A DNA stretch of 64,000 bases from Magnetococcales bacterium (GTDB taxonomy: Bacteria; Pseudomonadota; Magnetococcia; Magnetococcales; UBA8363): assembly GCA_002753515.1 (NCBI GenBank), contig PEAK01000003.1, forward strand, positions 62,001 to 126,000. Reading direction: 5' to 3'. The notes beneath the pieces were generated by a model. It made no database searches. It was not told where the DNA came from and saw only the letters and a list, made by a program, of their open reading frames with translations. The translations under genes were made by a program, and so were the position numbers. Positions 8,803 to 16,012 of this stretch are shown one piece after another. Position 1 is the stretch's first letter. Every line of letters starts with the position of its first letter.

Positions 8803-9309
8803 ATGAACGGTAAGGAGATTGGGAAGCACAGGCGCTTTGCTGTTGTTTTTGCCCTGGGAATGGTTTTTATCGGCGCGCAGAATGCGTATTCTGAGAATCG
8901 TTTTGCTGATGCAAAGGAAGGTTCGGTCACGGATTCAAAATCTGGTTTAACGTGGGTGAAGAACGCCAATTGTTGGGGGGCGTTGACCTGGGAGGATGCT
9001 TCCAAAGCTGTCGAAGCCCTGAATTCCGGGCAAAAGTCATGTGACGGTCTGACGGATACGAAGGGTGGCTGGCGTTTGCCCAGCAAGGAGGAGTTGGTGA
9101 CGTTGGCGGGTACCGAAGCCGATGCCGGGTTGATATTGCCCAAAGACCACCCATTTGAAAAGGTTCAACAAGGGCATTATTGGAGTTCAACAGCTGGTGA
9201 ACCGGAGAATACCGCTTGGTATATGAACATGCACAACGGGCATACCGATTTTTACGGTAAGGCCAGCCCTTATTTTGTCTGGCCCGTGCGGGGTAAATTA
9301 ACGAAATGA
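8803..9309 (+). CDS. Secreted DUF1566 (Lcl C-terminal-like) protein
   Basis: The ATG at 8803 follows AAGGAG by 6 bases. The 168-residue product begins with a signal peptide (basic n-region, FAVVFALGMVFIGAQNAYS). The rest has the DUF1566 pattern: TDSKSGLTWVKNANC, a GGWRLPSKEEL core, GHYWSSTAG and a terminal WPVRG. The fold resembles C-type-lectin-like or formylglycine-enzyme-like domains and is common in surface proteins. It stands immediately before two more pilin-like genes, so an adhesive or pilus-associated role is plausible but unproven. Confidence 0.75.
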   Translation: MNGKEIGKHRRFAVVFALGMVFIGAQNAYSENRFADAKEGSVTDSKSGLTWVKNANCWGALTWEDASKAVEALNSGQKSCDGLTDTKGGWRLPSKEELVTLAGTEADAGLILPKDHPFEKVQQGHYWSSTAGEPENTAWYMNMHNGHTDFYGKASPYFVWPVRGKLTK

Positions 9310-9322
9310 TGGCCTTGATGGC

Positions 9323-10114
9323 ATGATGAGCCCGTTGACATACGGGCCTCGTCTAAAATTCAGTATTCCGCGATGGGGGGGGGCGCAACAGGGGGCGGCA
9401 CTCCTGATTATCATGGCCGTCATTCTTCTGGGTGGCATTTCCTTGGCCCTGGATGCGCTGTTGATCAAAAGCAAACGCATGCATGGTGACCAAGTTTCCA
9501 ACCTGACCCTGGCGCGGGCGAAAAAGGCTCTGATCGCCTATGCCGCGATGCAGGCGGGGATCCCCCCCCTTGCGGCAAAGTTGTATGGAAAATTGCCGTG
9601 TCCCTATGAGGGCTTTTTTCGTAACAGCGATCCCAATGATGTGGCGGGGGACTACAGTAACAATGCAACCGAGGGTCCGTGTACCATTAACAGTGGTTTT
9701 TTACCTTGGAGGACCCTTGGTTTGCCACCCCTTGTGGATGGGGAAATGGCTCCCATCTGGTATGCGGTGTCGCCAAGGTTCATGACCGGGGATACCGTCA
9801 AGGGTGATTTTCTCTGTAACCAGGCGGACCTGACCATCGTGGGCGATACGACAGCGTATGCCGCCATTGTATTCGCCCCTGGCCAAACGCTGCCTTTGAT
9901 CGCCCCGAAGAGTGACCAAACCCGTCCCAGTGATATCATCGCTGCCAATTTGCTCCAGGAATTTTTGGAAGAAGGCAATGCCGACGGGGACACCACCTAT
10001 GAAATCAGAAATATAAAGACAGACAGATCGGGTGGTTTGGCCGATCCCCCGTTCAACGACCGCTTGTTGGGCATCACCTGTGCGGAAATTTTGAATGCCC
10101 TGACCAGGTTGTAG
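9323..10114 (+). CDS. Atypical pilin-like protein (PilX/GspK-type N-terminus)
   Basis: A 263-residue protein whose N-terminal helix (QQGAALLIIMAVILLGGI, from about residue 22) resembles PilX/GspK-type minor pilins rather than the G-F-[ST]-L-x-E site. Downstream it carries GKLPCPYEGFF and SGFLPWRTLG, the same paired signature as the other three minor pilins. It lies 14 bp after the DUF1566 gene and just before another pilin gene. It probably caps or initiates the fibre, as GspK does, though the assignment rests on the N-terminus and context only. Confidence 0.7.
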   Translation: MMSPLTYGPRLKFSIPRWGGAQQGAALLIIMAVILLGGISLALDALLIKSKRMHGDQVSNLTLARAKKALIAYAAMQAGIPPLAAKLYGKLPCPYEGFFRNSDPNDVAGDYSNNATEGPCTINSGFLPWRTLGLPPLVDGEMAPIWYAVSPRFMTGDTVKGDFLCNQADLTIVGDTTAYAAIVFAPGQTLPLIAPKSDQTRPSDIIAANLLQEFLEEGNADGDTTYEIRNIKTDRSGGLADPPFNDRLLGITCAEILNALTRL

Positions 10115-10175
10115 ACCGGATCGTTGGATCAGGCATCAGGAATCGACCTTGTTCTTTATTTTTTTTGTGGTGACC

Positions 10176-10952
10176 ATGCGCATCTCCTTTCGCTCCCGGT
10201 TTCGCGTTCCCGTCGCACCCTCTGAAACAGGCGGATTGAGCTGCCGGAGGGGATTTACCCTGATTGAAATGGCTTTGATGCTGGTGGTGGCTGGGACGTT
10301 GATGTTGGGGGCTGTTGCCGCGATTCGCTCGCAGTCGAAAAAAACATTGTTGGAGAAGAACCATCAGGCCATGCGAGAGATTGAAGGGGCTTTGTTGGGT
10401 TTTATGGCGGTCAAAGGCCATTTGCCCTGCCCGGATTGGTTTGACCCCGTGACCAACAAGGCCGATGGTGACGAAGATCGGGATCTATCCGTCAACGACA
10501 ATGGGCCGTGCATCAATTCTCTCGATGGTCAACAGTTGGGGTTGCTGCCCTGGCGTACTTTGGGGATCAGTCCCATGGATAAATGGGGTAATTTTTATAC
10601 GTATCGGGTCAGCAGCGCCTATACCGTGGCAGGTGCTCATACCTTGAGCAGCAACGGGGACATGACCTTCTATTCCGAAAATGGCGTTGCTTTGGTAAAC
10701 GGTATCCCGGTGATGGTGGTTTCGCACGGTCCCAATGGTTTTGGTGCCTACAGGATGAGCCTGGATGCAAAAGTCAAAGTACCATTTGTGAATGCCACGC
10801 TCCGGGAGAAGGAAAATATCATCGATGACGGGGGTGACAATACCGACAATCCCAATCCTGAAAGATTTTACCAGGGGGGGGATGATATTCTTATGTGGAT
10901 TCCCCTGGATGTGATCAAACTACAGGCGGTAGAATCCAATTGGTTGCCCTGA
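10176..10952 (+). CDS. Minor pilin with GHLPCPD/LPWRTLG signature
   Basis: Started at the ATG at 10176 (258 residues); an in-frame TTG at 10149 behind AGGA is an alternative. A basic leader precedes RGFTLIEMALMLVVAGTLML, a canonical prepilin cleavage site with Glu5. The body has KGHLPCPDWFDP, LGLLPWRTLGISP and VVSHGPNGFG, each matched in the pilins at 3805 and 6660. It is therefore a third canonical member of this minor-pilin family, transcribed with the atypical pilin 61 bp upstream. Confidence 0.8.
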   Translation: MRISFRSRFRVPVAPSETGGLSCRRGFTLIEMALMLVVAGTLMLGAVAAIRSQSKKTLLEKNHQAMREIEGALLGFMAVKGHLPCPDWFDPVTNKADGDEDRDLSVNDNGPCINSLDGQQLGLLPWRTLGISPMDKWGNFYTYRVSSAYTVAGAHTLSSNGDMTFYSENGVALVNGIPVMVVSHGPNGFGAYRMSLDAKVKVPFVNATLREKENIIDDGGDNTDNPNPERFYQGGDDILMWIPLDVIKLQAVESNWLP

Positions 10953-11058
10953 GCGATTTTGAAGTGTTTGCTGAAAATTTAAATTGTCAACGTGTTGGTG
11001 GCACCAATGGAAGACACGGGTACCGAATGGTGAGATTCGTTTTCACCGTTTTAAGTTG

Positions 11059-11631
11059 TCATCGCGACAGAGGAACAACAGGCTGCGCGGGTGTCGGCGG
11101 TGTTGGCAACCGCATTTCCTGGACGGGAGGTGTGTAATACCCGGTGGGTTGCAGATTGGGTTGGTTCATCTTCATTACAGCGAACAACGCACCGATAATC
11201 AATGCGGTTTGTGCGACGAACATCCCTGCCGTCCTTTTGATTGTGTCCACCTTGGCGGATTCAATGTCCTTCCGCAATTCAAGTTTGCTTGTTTCAATCT
11301 TGACATCCAATTCTTTGGCCCGGTTTTCGGCTTTGACATCCAGTTCCTTGATGTCGCGCTTCAGGTTGGCTTCAATGGTTGCCATATCCTTGCGAAGGCT
11401 AGATTCTCCATCGGCCAGATCTCGTTTGAGATTGGCTTCAATGGTTACCATCTCCTTGCGAATATCGGCCAAGTCCCGCTTGAGCGCATACATGTCCTGT
11501 TTGGTTGCGAGACGATCTTCAACCATGCTGACAAGAGCTTCTGCCTGGATTTCTGCCTGGCGTTCGTCCACGCCAGCATCACGAAGCTTTTTGACGTAGG
11601 CGTGCGTGTCAAAGGCGATGGTTGTACTCAT
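11059..11631 (-). CDS. DUF1640 coiled-coil membrane protein, copy 1
   Basis: Starts at the ATG at 11631 (190 residues). The N-terminus FDTHAYVKKLRDAGVDERQAE is the hallmark of DUF1640, the bacterial relatives of the mitochondrial CCDC90/MCUR1 proteins. A long coiled coil with ANLKRD and KELDVK repeats follows. One membrane helix (GMFVAQTALIIGALFAVM) and a proline-rich tail close the protein. Function in bacteria is unknown. A longer paralogue with matching flanks lies at 28171-29094, and a C-terminal remnant of a related gene at 62182-62349. Confidence 0.8.
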   Translation of the reverse strand: MSTTIAFDTHAYVKKLRDAGVDERQAEIQAEALVSMVEDRLATKQDMYALKRDLADIRKEMVTIEANLKRDLADGESSLRKDMATIEANLKRDIKELDVKAENRAKELDVKIETSKLELRKDIESAKVDTIKRTAGMFVAQTALIIGALFAVMKMNQPNLQPTGYYTPPVQEMRLPTPPTPAQPVVPLSR

Positions 11632-11673
11632 GGTGGCTTTCTTCCAGGGTGAATCCAACAGTTTTTCACGGAC

Positions 11674-11704
11674 ATGTTATCTTACATCGTCCGGTACCGT
11701 CCAA
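11674..11704 (-). promoter_or_regulatory. Candidate promoter of DUF1640 copy 1
   Basis: On the minus strand TTGGAC is followed after 19 bases by TAACAT. The same boxes with the same spacing precede the second copy (TTGGAC-19-TAATAT). Conservation between duplicates supports function weakly, because the whole unit was copied. Confidence 0.35.
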
Positions 11705-11706
11705 CC

Positions 11707-12510
11707 TTATTGCGTTGGATTGTCCTTATTTGGTTGCTGGATGGCACGGATGGTTTTAAAGGAATTGATGGCGTTTTCAAAACCGGGGGGGAGCTGAATG
11801 CCGGAAAGTTTTTTCATGGGATCGTCGTCATTGGGATTTTTATCGGCGCTGCTGGCCGCTGCGGGTTGATCCCCATCTTTGGCTGGGTTGCTGGTGGGCA
11901 TGGCGGCGGTTGTTTTGTCACCTTTCTCGCCGTTGTTGTTGGCGGCATTCGTTTCTTTCGTTGCTGGGGGTTCTCGGCGGGCCGTGGCGCGTTCCTTTTC
12001 CGGGATCTCCCAGGTGGATCGTACCCGTTTCTCCACAAAATCGATGGTTTGCCCTGGTTTGACCAGGAAAACTTCTGGAGAATCCACGGAGGAAATCGGC
12101 AATCCGTTAAGGGAGGCGGAAGAGATATAGGCGGCATATCCTTCTCCTTGAAAGGTTGCCTCCAAGGGGATGACCTTGCCGTCCAGCCATAACTCTTGCA
12201 GACCCCTTTCCTTCACGACCATTCCGGTAACCGATACATAACGGGGACCTTTTATGACGGGTGGCAGTTTTTCCTCGGTTTGTTCGGCTTCGTTATTTTC
12301 CTTTTCCTTTTCTGTGGGTGGACCGTGCAGACGCAGACGGTCGAGCAGCATCCGATTGATCGGGGTGTTGAACAGGCGACCCAGCAGCGGTGAGGTTGTG
12401 TCGATAATTTGGTCATCGTTGGCAGCGGGTGAATTTTCCGCAAACGCCAGATATCCAAGGAGCGGGAACCAACTGGCCCATAACACCAGCAGGAAAATAC
12501 ATTTTTTCAA
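11707..12510 (-). CDS. mshK: MshK-like pilus biogenesis protein
   Basis: Start is the TTG at 12510: AGGAGG lies 7 bases upstream and the codon overlaps the stop of the mshJ-like gene (TTGA). The 267-residue product has a signal-like hydrophobic N-terminus and then a small beta domain around RYVSVTGMVVKERGLQELWLDG, the pattern of MshK/GspB/PilP-type periplasmic proteins. The C-terminal third is low-complexity and hydrophilic. It is longer than usual MshK. It probably links the inner-membrane MshI-MshJ complex to the secretin. The name rests on position after mshI-mshJ plus this short motif. Confidence 0.6.
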   Translation of the reverse strand: MKKCIFLLVLWASWFPLLGYLAFAENSPAANDDQIIDTTSPLLGRLFNTPINRMLLDRLRLHGPPTEKEKENNEAEQTEEKLPPVIKGPRYVSVTGMVVKERGLQELWLDGKVIPLEATFQGEGYAAYISSASLNGLPISSVDSPEVFLVKPGQTIDFVEKRVRSTWEIPEKERATARREPPATKETNAANNNGEKGDKTTAAMPTSNPAKDGDQPAAASSADKNPNDDDPMKKLSGIQLPPGFENAINSFKTIRAIQQPNKDNPTQ

Positions 12511-13130
12511 CGTGCTTCCTCCTTTCCCCACAGGGTGAACCAGTTGAGTACGCATTCCCCTTCCAGGGAGGTGGTCCACTCGGTTCGACCATTCAAGACA
12601 TAGCGTGTGGATGTTCGTTTGATACTGCAGGAAGGGACGTTGAAAACGCCATGGGCGCGTTGGTCCAGGGCGGCAAAAAAGTTGAACAGATCGCCTTCGT
12701 GCAAGAGGCTCATGTTGAGAGTCATGATGCTGGCGTACAGGGTGAGGCCATTGGGGGGCAGGATGAAAGGGGCATCAAACGGTTTGCGCACTTCCAATTT
12801 GTAACGTACTGGCGCGGTAAATTTAAATTCATGGCTGATCTGGTCGATGATTTCCAACCATTTGAGCCGGGGTTCCTGGTTGACGACCCCTTTGGCCTCG
12901 AACGATTGGTAGATGGGTTGGTAGCTATGGATCAGTGCCAATTGCTGCTTGTGCTGCAACTCTTTGTTTTCTATTGTTTTTAATTGTTGTTGCATCTCCT
13001 GGAGCTGTTGTGAAACGGTATCACGGTAAAGGATGCCACCTGCTGTGGCGGCAACTCCCAAGAGGATGGCGACGAGGAGGATAATCAGGGCTTTCCAGAG
13101 GAGGCGGGATTCTGGGGAACGTTTAGCCAT
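12507..13130 (-). CDS. mshJ: MshJ/PilO-like pilus assembly protein
   Basis: Start ATG at 13130 overlaps the end of the mshI-like gene by 8 bases. The 207-residue protein has one N-terminal membrane helix (ALIILLVAILLGVAATAGGIL), a coiled coil (residues 45-75) and a small alpha/beta domain, the PilO/GspM/MshJ plan. In the family it pairs with the PilN-like part of MshI to form the periplasmic alignment subcomplex. The overlap with both neighbours shows tight translational coupling. Confidence 0.75.
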   Translation of the reverse strand: MAKRSPESRLLWKALIILLVAILLGVAATAGGILYRDTVSQQLQEMQQQLKTIENKELQHKQQLALIHSYQPIYQSFEAKGVVNQEPRLKWLEIIDQISHEFKFTAPVRYKLEVRKPFDAPFILPPNGLTLYASIMTLNMSLLHEGDLFNFFAALDQRAHGVFNVPSCSIKRTSTRYVLNGRTEWTTSLEGECVLNWFTLWGKEEAR

Positions 13131-14727
13131 GATTGTTTTTTCCAAAATTTATCACAATCCTGAGAATGAAAGACGATTGTTTTGTTTTGGCCAGGTTGGA
13201 GCTATCCAGGACGGCATTTTGGTTGGCGTCCATGGGCATTTTTTCGGTTTCCACTGCCAATACTTCCGGCATGGAGCGCAGAAGGTTGATAAACCGTTCA
13301 ATTTTAAGTTGGGCATCATGGGGGGATTCGTTAAACGGATAAATTTGGCCGGTGAGGCGTACCAACTGATTGGGATTGACATATTGGGCCATGGATGGTT
13401 TGACACGAACGGTTTCAAGGGCACGACCTGGTTTGGGAATATTGGGTTTTTTTGTTTTGGCTGGTTGTTGTGGGGATGATATCTCTTTAGGTGGTGACTC
13501 CCAATCGATGCCGTCGATCCACAGATCATCAAAATTGGCCAGGGCCTTACTGATGAAGATCATGGCATGTTGCGGTGTGGATTTGAGTTCGTTAATTTTT
13601 TGCATGATTTGGGCGGAGGCGACCCGGTCCCGACCGCCACCCACCTTTTCAAACTCTTCGATGGCGTATTTACGCAAGGAGAGTTGGGCGGCATCCAGTT
13701 TTTGCAGCAAAGCTGGCAATTGTTCCGAGTTGCGATATCCTTCATAAAATGCGACCAGTCCCAATCCGACGCCACATATCAGCAAGATGATGGCCAACGT
13801 TCTGAGCCAATAGCATATTTCAGCAATGCGGTGGCGCTGAATCAGCTCGTGCTGGGCATAGTGGTTGCTGACGCGGTGTTTCAGGAGAAACTGACCAAAC
13901 AGGATATCGACTTTTTCATCCGGCAACCCGTTTTTCAAACCGTAGTCCAGGGCCAAGGTTTCGGCGTCAATGGGGTGGATTTGGTGCGTGGCCATGGGGT
14001 GGGGATTGTTGACTATATAGGCCAACAATTCTTTGGGGCATAAGATGAAAACATCGAGTTTTTGATCGTTGGCAAGGAGTCGCAAAGTACCGAGATAACC
14101 CATCAGGCGGGAGATCTCACCGTGAATGAACAGCATCACGGTTTCCGGTTCCCGGGAGGGTAAATGGGAGAGGCGGCTGACCTTGATTTTTTTATTTTGT
14201 ACAAAAATTTGCCTGAGTCCGCCCGAGTTGGGGCTGACCAGAAGAACGGAAGTGTCTTTGGGCAGGATGCGGTGAAAGACCTGAAGTGCCAGCAACGGTA
14301 GTGACCAGATGCCGACGATTTGTGCTTGGCGGCGGGTGAGTATTTCCATCCAGGGGGTCACGTTTTCGGGATCGGTCAGTCCGACGAACAGGGCGTGTTC
14401 TTTTTTTTTGTTTCCCTGCACCAATCCTTGGAAGCGATGGTAAACGTAGGGGGTATTGCGAAAAATTCGGCTGGCGCGTTGTTGGAGGATTTTTTGCCGA
14501 TTGCGTCCCATGAGTTTGGGGACGACTTCCTCATGGATTTCCTCTTCGGTGACATCGATGAGCAGGTATACGGGACCGTTCAGTTGGATTTGATCGAGAT
14601 ACTGTTCAAATTTTTGCAACCCATCCTTACTGAGTTCCAGATGGGGTCCTTCAAAAAAAATTCCTGCATGCCATTCATAGGCGGTGACGACGTGGTCCGA
14701 AAGGAAGAAAAAAAATTTACGAACCAT
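13123..14727 (-). CDS. mshI: MshI-like (PilM-PilN fused) pilus assembly protein
   Basis: Started at the ATG at 14727, 11 bases after the mshG stop (534 residues). Roughly the first 300 residues form a cytoplasmic PilM-like domain. A membrane helix (LRTLAIILLICGVGLGLVAF) follows at about 310-330, then a periplasmic coiled-coil/PilN-like region ending in ILRIVINFG. MshI proteins combine PilM and PilN roles and hold the assembly platform together. Residues 80-295 align clearly with residues 100-310 of the fusion protein at 16013-18691 (shared VGLTDPENVTPW/SGLTEPRMVQPW, GIWSLPLL/GLWSIPLL, DILFGQFLLKH/DLLFAQYLLQH). Confidence 0.75.
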   Translation of the reverse strand: MVRKFFFFLSDHVVTAYEWHAGIFFEGPHLELSKDGLQKFEQYLDQIQLNGPVYLLIDVTEEEIHEEVVPKLMGRNRQKILQQRASRIFRNTPYVYHRFQGLVQGNKKKEHALFVGLTDPENVTPWMEILTRRQAQIVGIWSLPLLALQVFHRILPKDTSVLLVSPNSGGLRQIFVQNKKIKVSRLSHLPSREPETVMLFIHGEISRLMGYLGTLRLLANDQKLDVFILCPKELLAYIVNNPHPMATHQIHPIDAETLALDYGLKNGLPDEKVDILFGQFLLKHRVSNHYAQHELIQRHRIAEICYWLRTLAIILLICGVGLGLVAFYEGYRNSEQLPALLQKLDAAQLSLRKYAIEEFEKVGGGRDRVASAQIMQKINELKSTPQHAMIFISKALANFDDLWIDGIDWESPPKEISSPQQPAKTKKPNIPKPGRALETVRVKPSMAQYVNPNQLVRLTGQIYPFNESPHDAQLKIERFINLLRSMPEVLAVETEKMPMDANQNAVLDSSNLAKTKQSSFILRIVINFGKNNHG

Positions 14728-14738
14728 GAAGGGCAATG

Positions 14739-15941
14739 TTAAAGTTTTTCAATCAGTTGATAAATGGGTCCGAGAACCGACATGATGACCCAGCCAATGA
14801 CGCCACCCAGGACCACGGTTAACAGGGGTTCGATAGCGGTTTGCAGACGGGCGATGTTTTCTTTGACATCGCGATCATAAAAGTAGCTGATATTGAGCAA
14901 GGATTGGTCCAACTTGCCGAAGGATTCCCCGACCTGAAGCATGTTGAGGACCAGAGGTGGGAAAAATCCCACGGCCTGGAAGCTTTCGGTGATGCCCTTG
15001 CCTTCCGAAACCATGCGTCGGGCCCGTTCCAAAGCTTCACGAATGACCAGGTTGTCGCTTAACCCTTCACTAATGTTCAAGCTGTCCAGGACCGGGATGC
15101 CCGACTTGTACATGAGTGCGAAGGAGCGGGCGAAGCGTACCAGGATGATTTTGCGAATCAAGGGACCGAACATCCACAATTTCAGTTTGAATTGGTCGAT
15201 ACGGCGTTGCATGGTGACGCTGATTTTGACGGCAAACTTGATGATGATAAAGACAAGCAAGGGTATGGGGAGCAGCAGATGCCACCAGGTTGAAATAAAG
15301 TCGGAGACTGCGATCAGGGCACGGGTGTGAAGTGGGAGGTCGCCGCCCATTTCCAGGATGAACTGCATGAGTTGTGGCACCAGGTAGATCATCAGGAAGA
15401 ACACCAGACCGACGACGGCGGTACCGACGATGGCGGGGTAGGTGATGATTTTTTTGGCTTGGCTGACCAGTTCATCTTCCCATTTCAGGTTTTCGCTCAG
15501 GTCACGGAATATTTCCCCCAGGTTTCCGGTTTGTTCGCCGACGTGGATGAGGCGGATAAAGATGGGGCTGAATGTTTCCGGGTGTGATTCCATCGCTTGG
15601 GACAGGAGCCGTCCGCTGCGAATATCTTCGATCAGTGCGGTGATCAGTTCCTTGAAGGCGACATCTTCCACCCCGGTGCGCAGGCTGACCATCCCTTCGA
15701 TCAGGGGCACCCCTGACAGGGCCATTTGTTCCATGTTGAAGCAAAAGACGATCAGGTTGCGGCGTCCGATACTGCGGCGGCGGGTCAACAGGCTTAAACC
15801 GCTGAAATTTCCTTTTAGGCTGATGAGCATGAGCCCCATTTGATCGAGACGCATCTCCAATTCATCGACATTGGCGGCATCGATGGCCCCTTCGCGGATA
15901 TCGCCATTATTGTCGGTTGCCTTGTAAAAATATTTGGGCAC
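14739..15941 (-). CDS. mshG: MshG inner-membrane platform protein (GspF/PilC family)
   Basis: Start is the GTG at 15941, 9 bases after AGGAGG, giving VPKYFYKATDNNGDIREG, the usual beginning of GspF/PilC proteins. At 400 residues it is full length. It has two T2SSF repeats, each a cytoplasmic helical bundle with membrane segments (YPAIVGTAVVGLVFFLMIYLVP, then LLTVVLGGVIGWVIMSVLGP). The protein forms the rotor-like membrane platform turned by the MshE ATPase. Placement between the ATPase gene and mshI matches known pilus operons. Confidence 0.9.
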   Translation of the reverse strand: MPKYFYKATDNNGDIREGAIDAANVDELEMRLDQMGLMLISLKGNFSGLSLLTRRRSIGRRNLIVFCFNMEQMALSGVPLIEGMVSLRTGVEDVAFKELITALIEDIRSGRLLSQAMESHPETFSPIFIRLIHVGEQTGNLGEIFRDLSENLKWEDELVSQAKKIITYPAIVGTAVVGLVFFLMIYLVPQLMQFILEMGGDLPLHTRALIAVSDFISTWWHLLLPIPLLVFIIIKFAVKISVTMQRRIDQFKLKLWMFGPLIRKIILVRFARSFALMYKSGIPVLDSLNISEGLSDNLVIREALERARRMVSEGKGITESFQAVGFFPPLVLNMLQVGESFGKLDQSLLNISYFYDRDVKENIARLQTAIEPLLTVVLGGVIGWVIMSVLGPIYQLIEKL

Positions 15942-16012
15942 TCTGACTGACCTCCTTTTAATGCGGGACGACAAACCAAGGGGCGGGCTGATCGGATTGT
16001 TCAAATAAAGCT

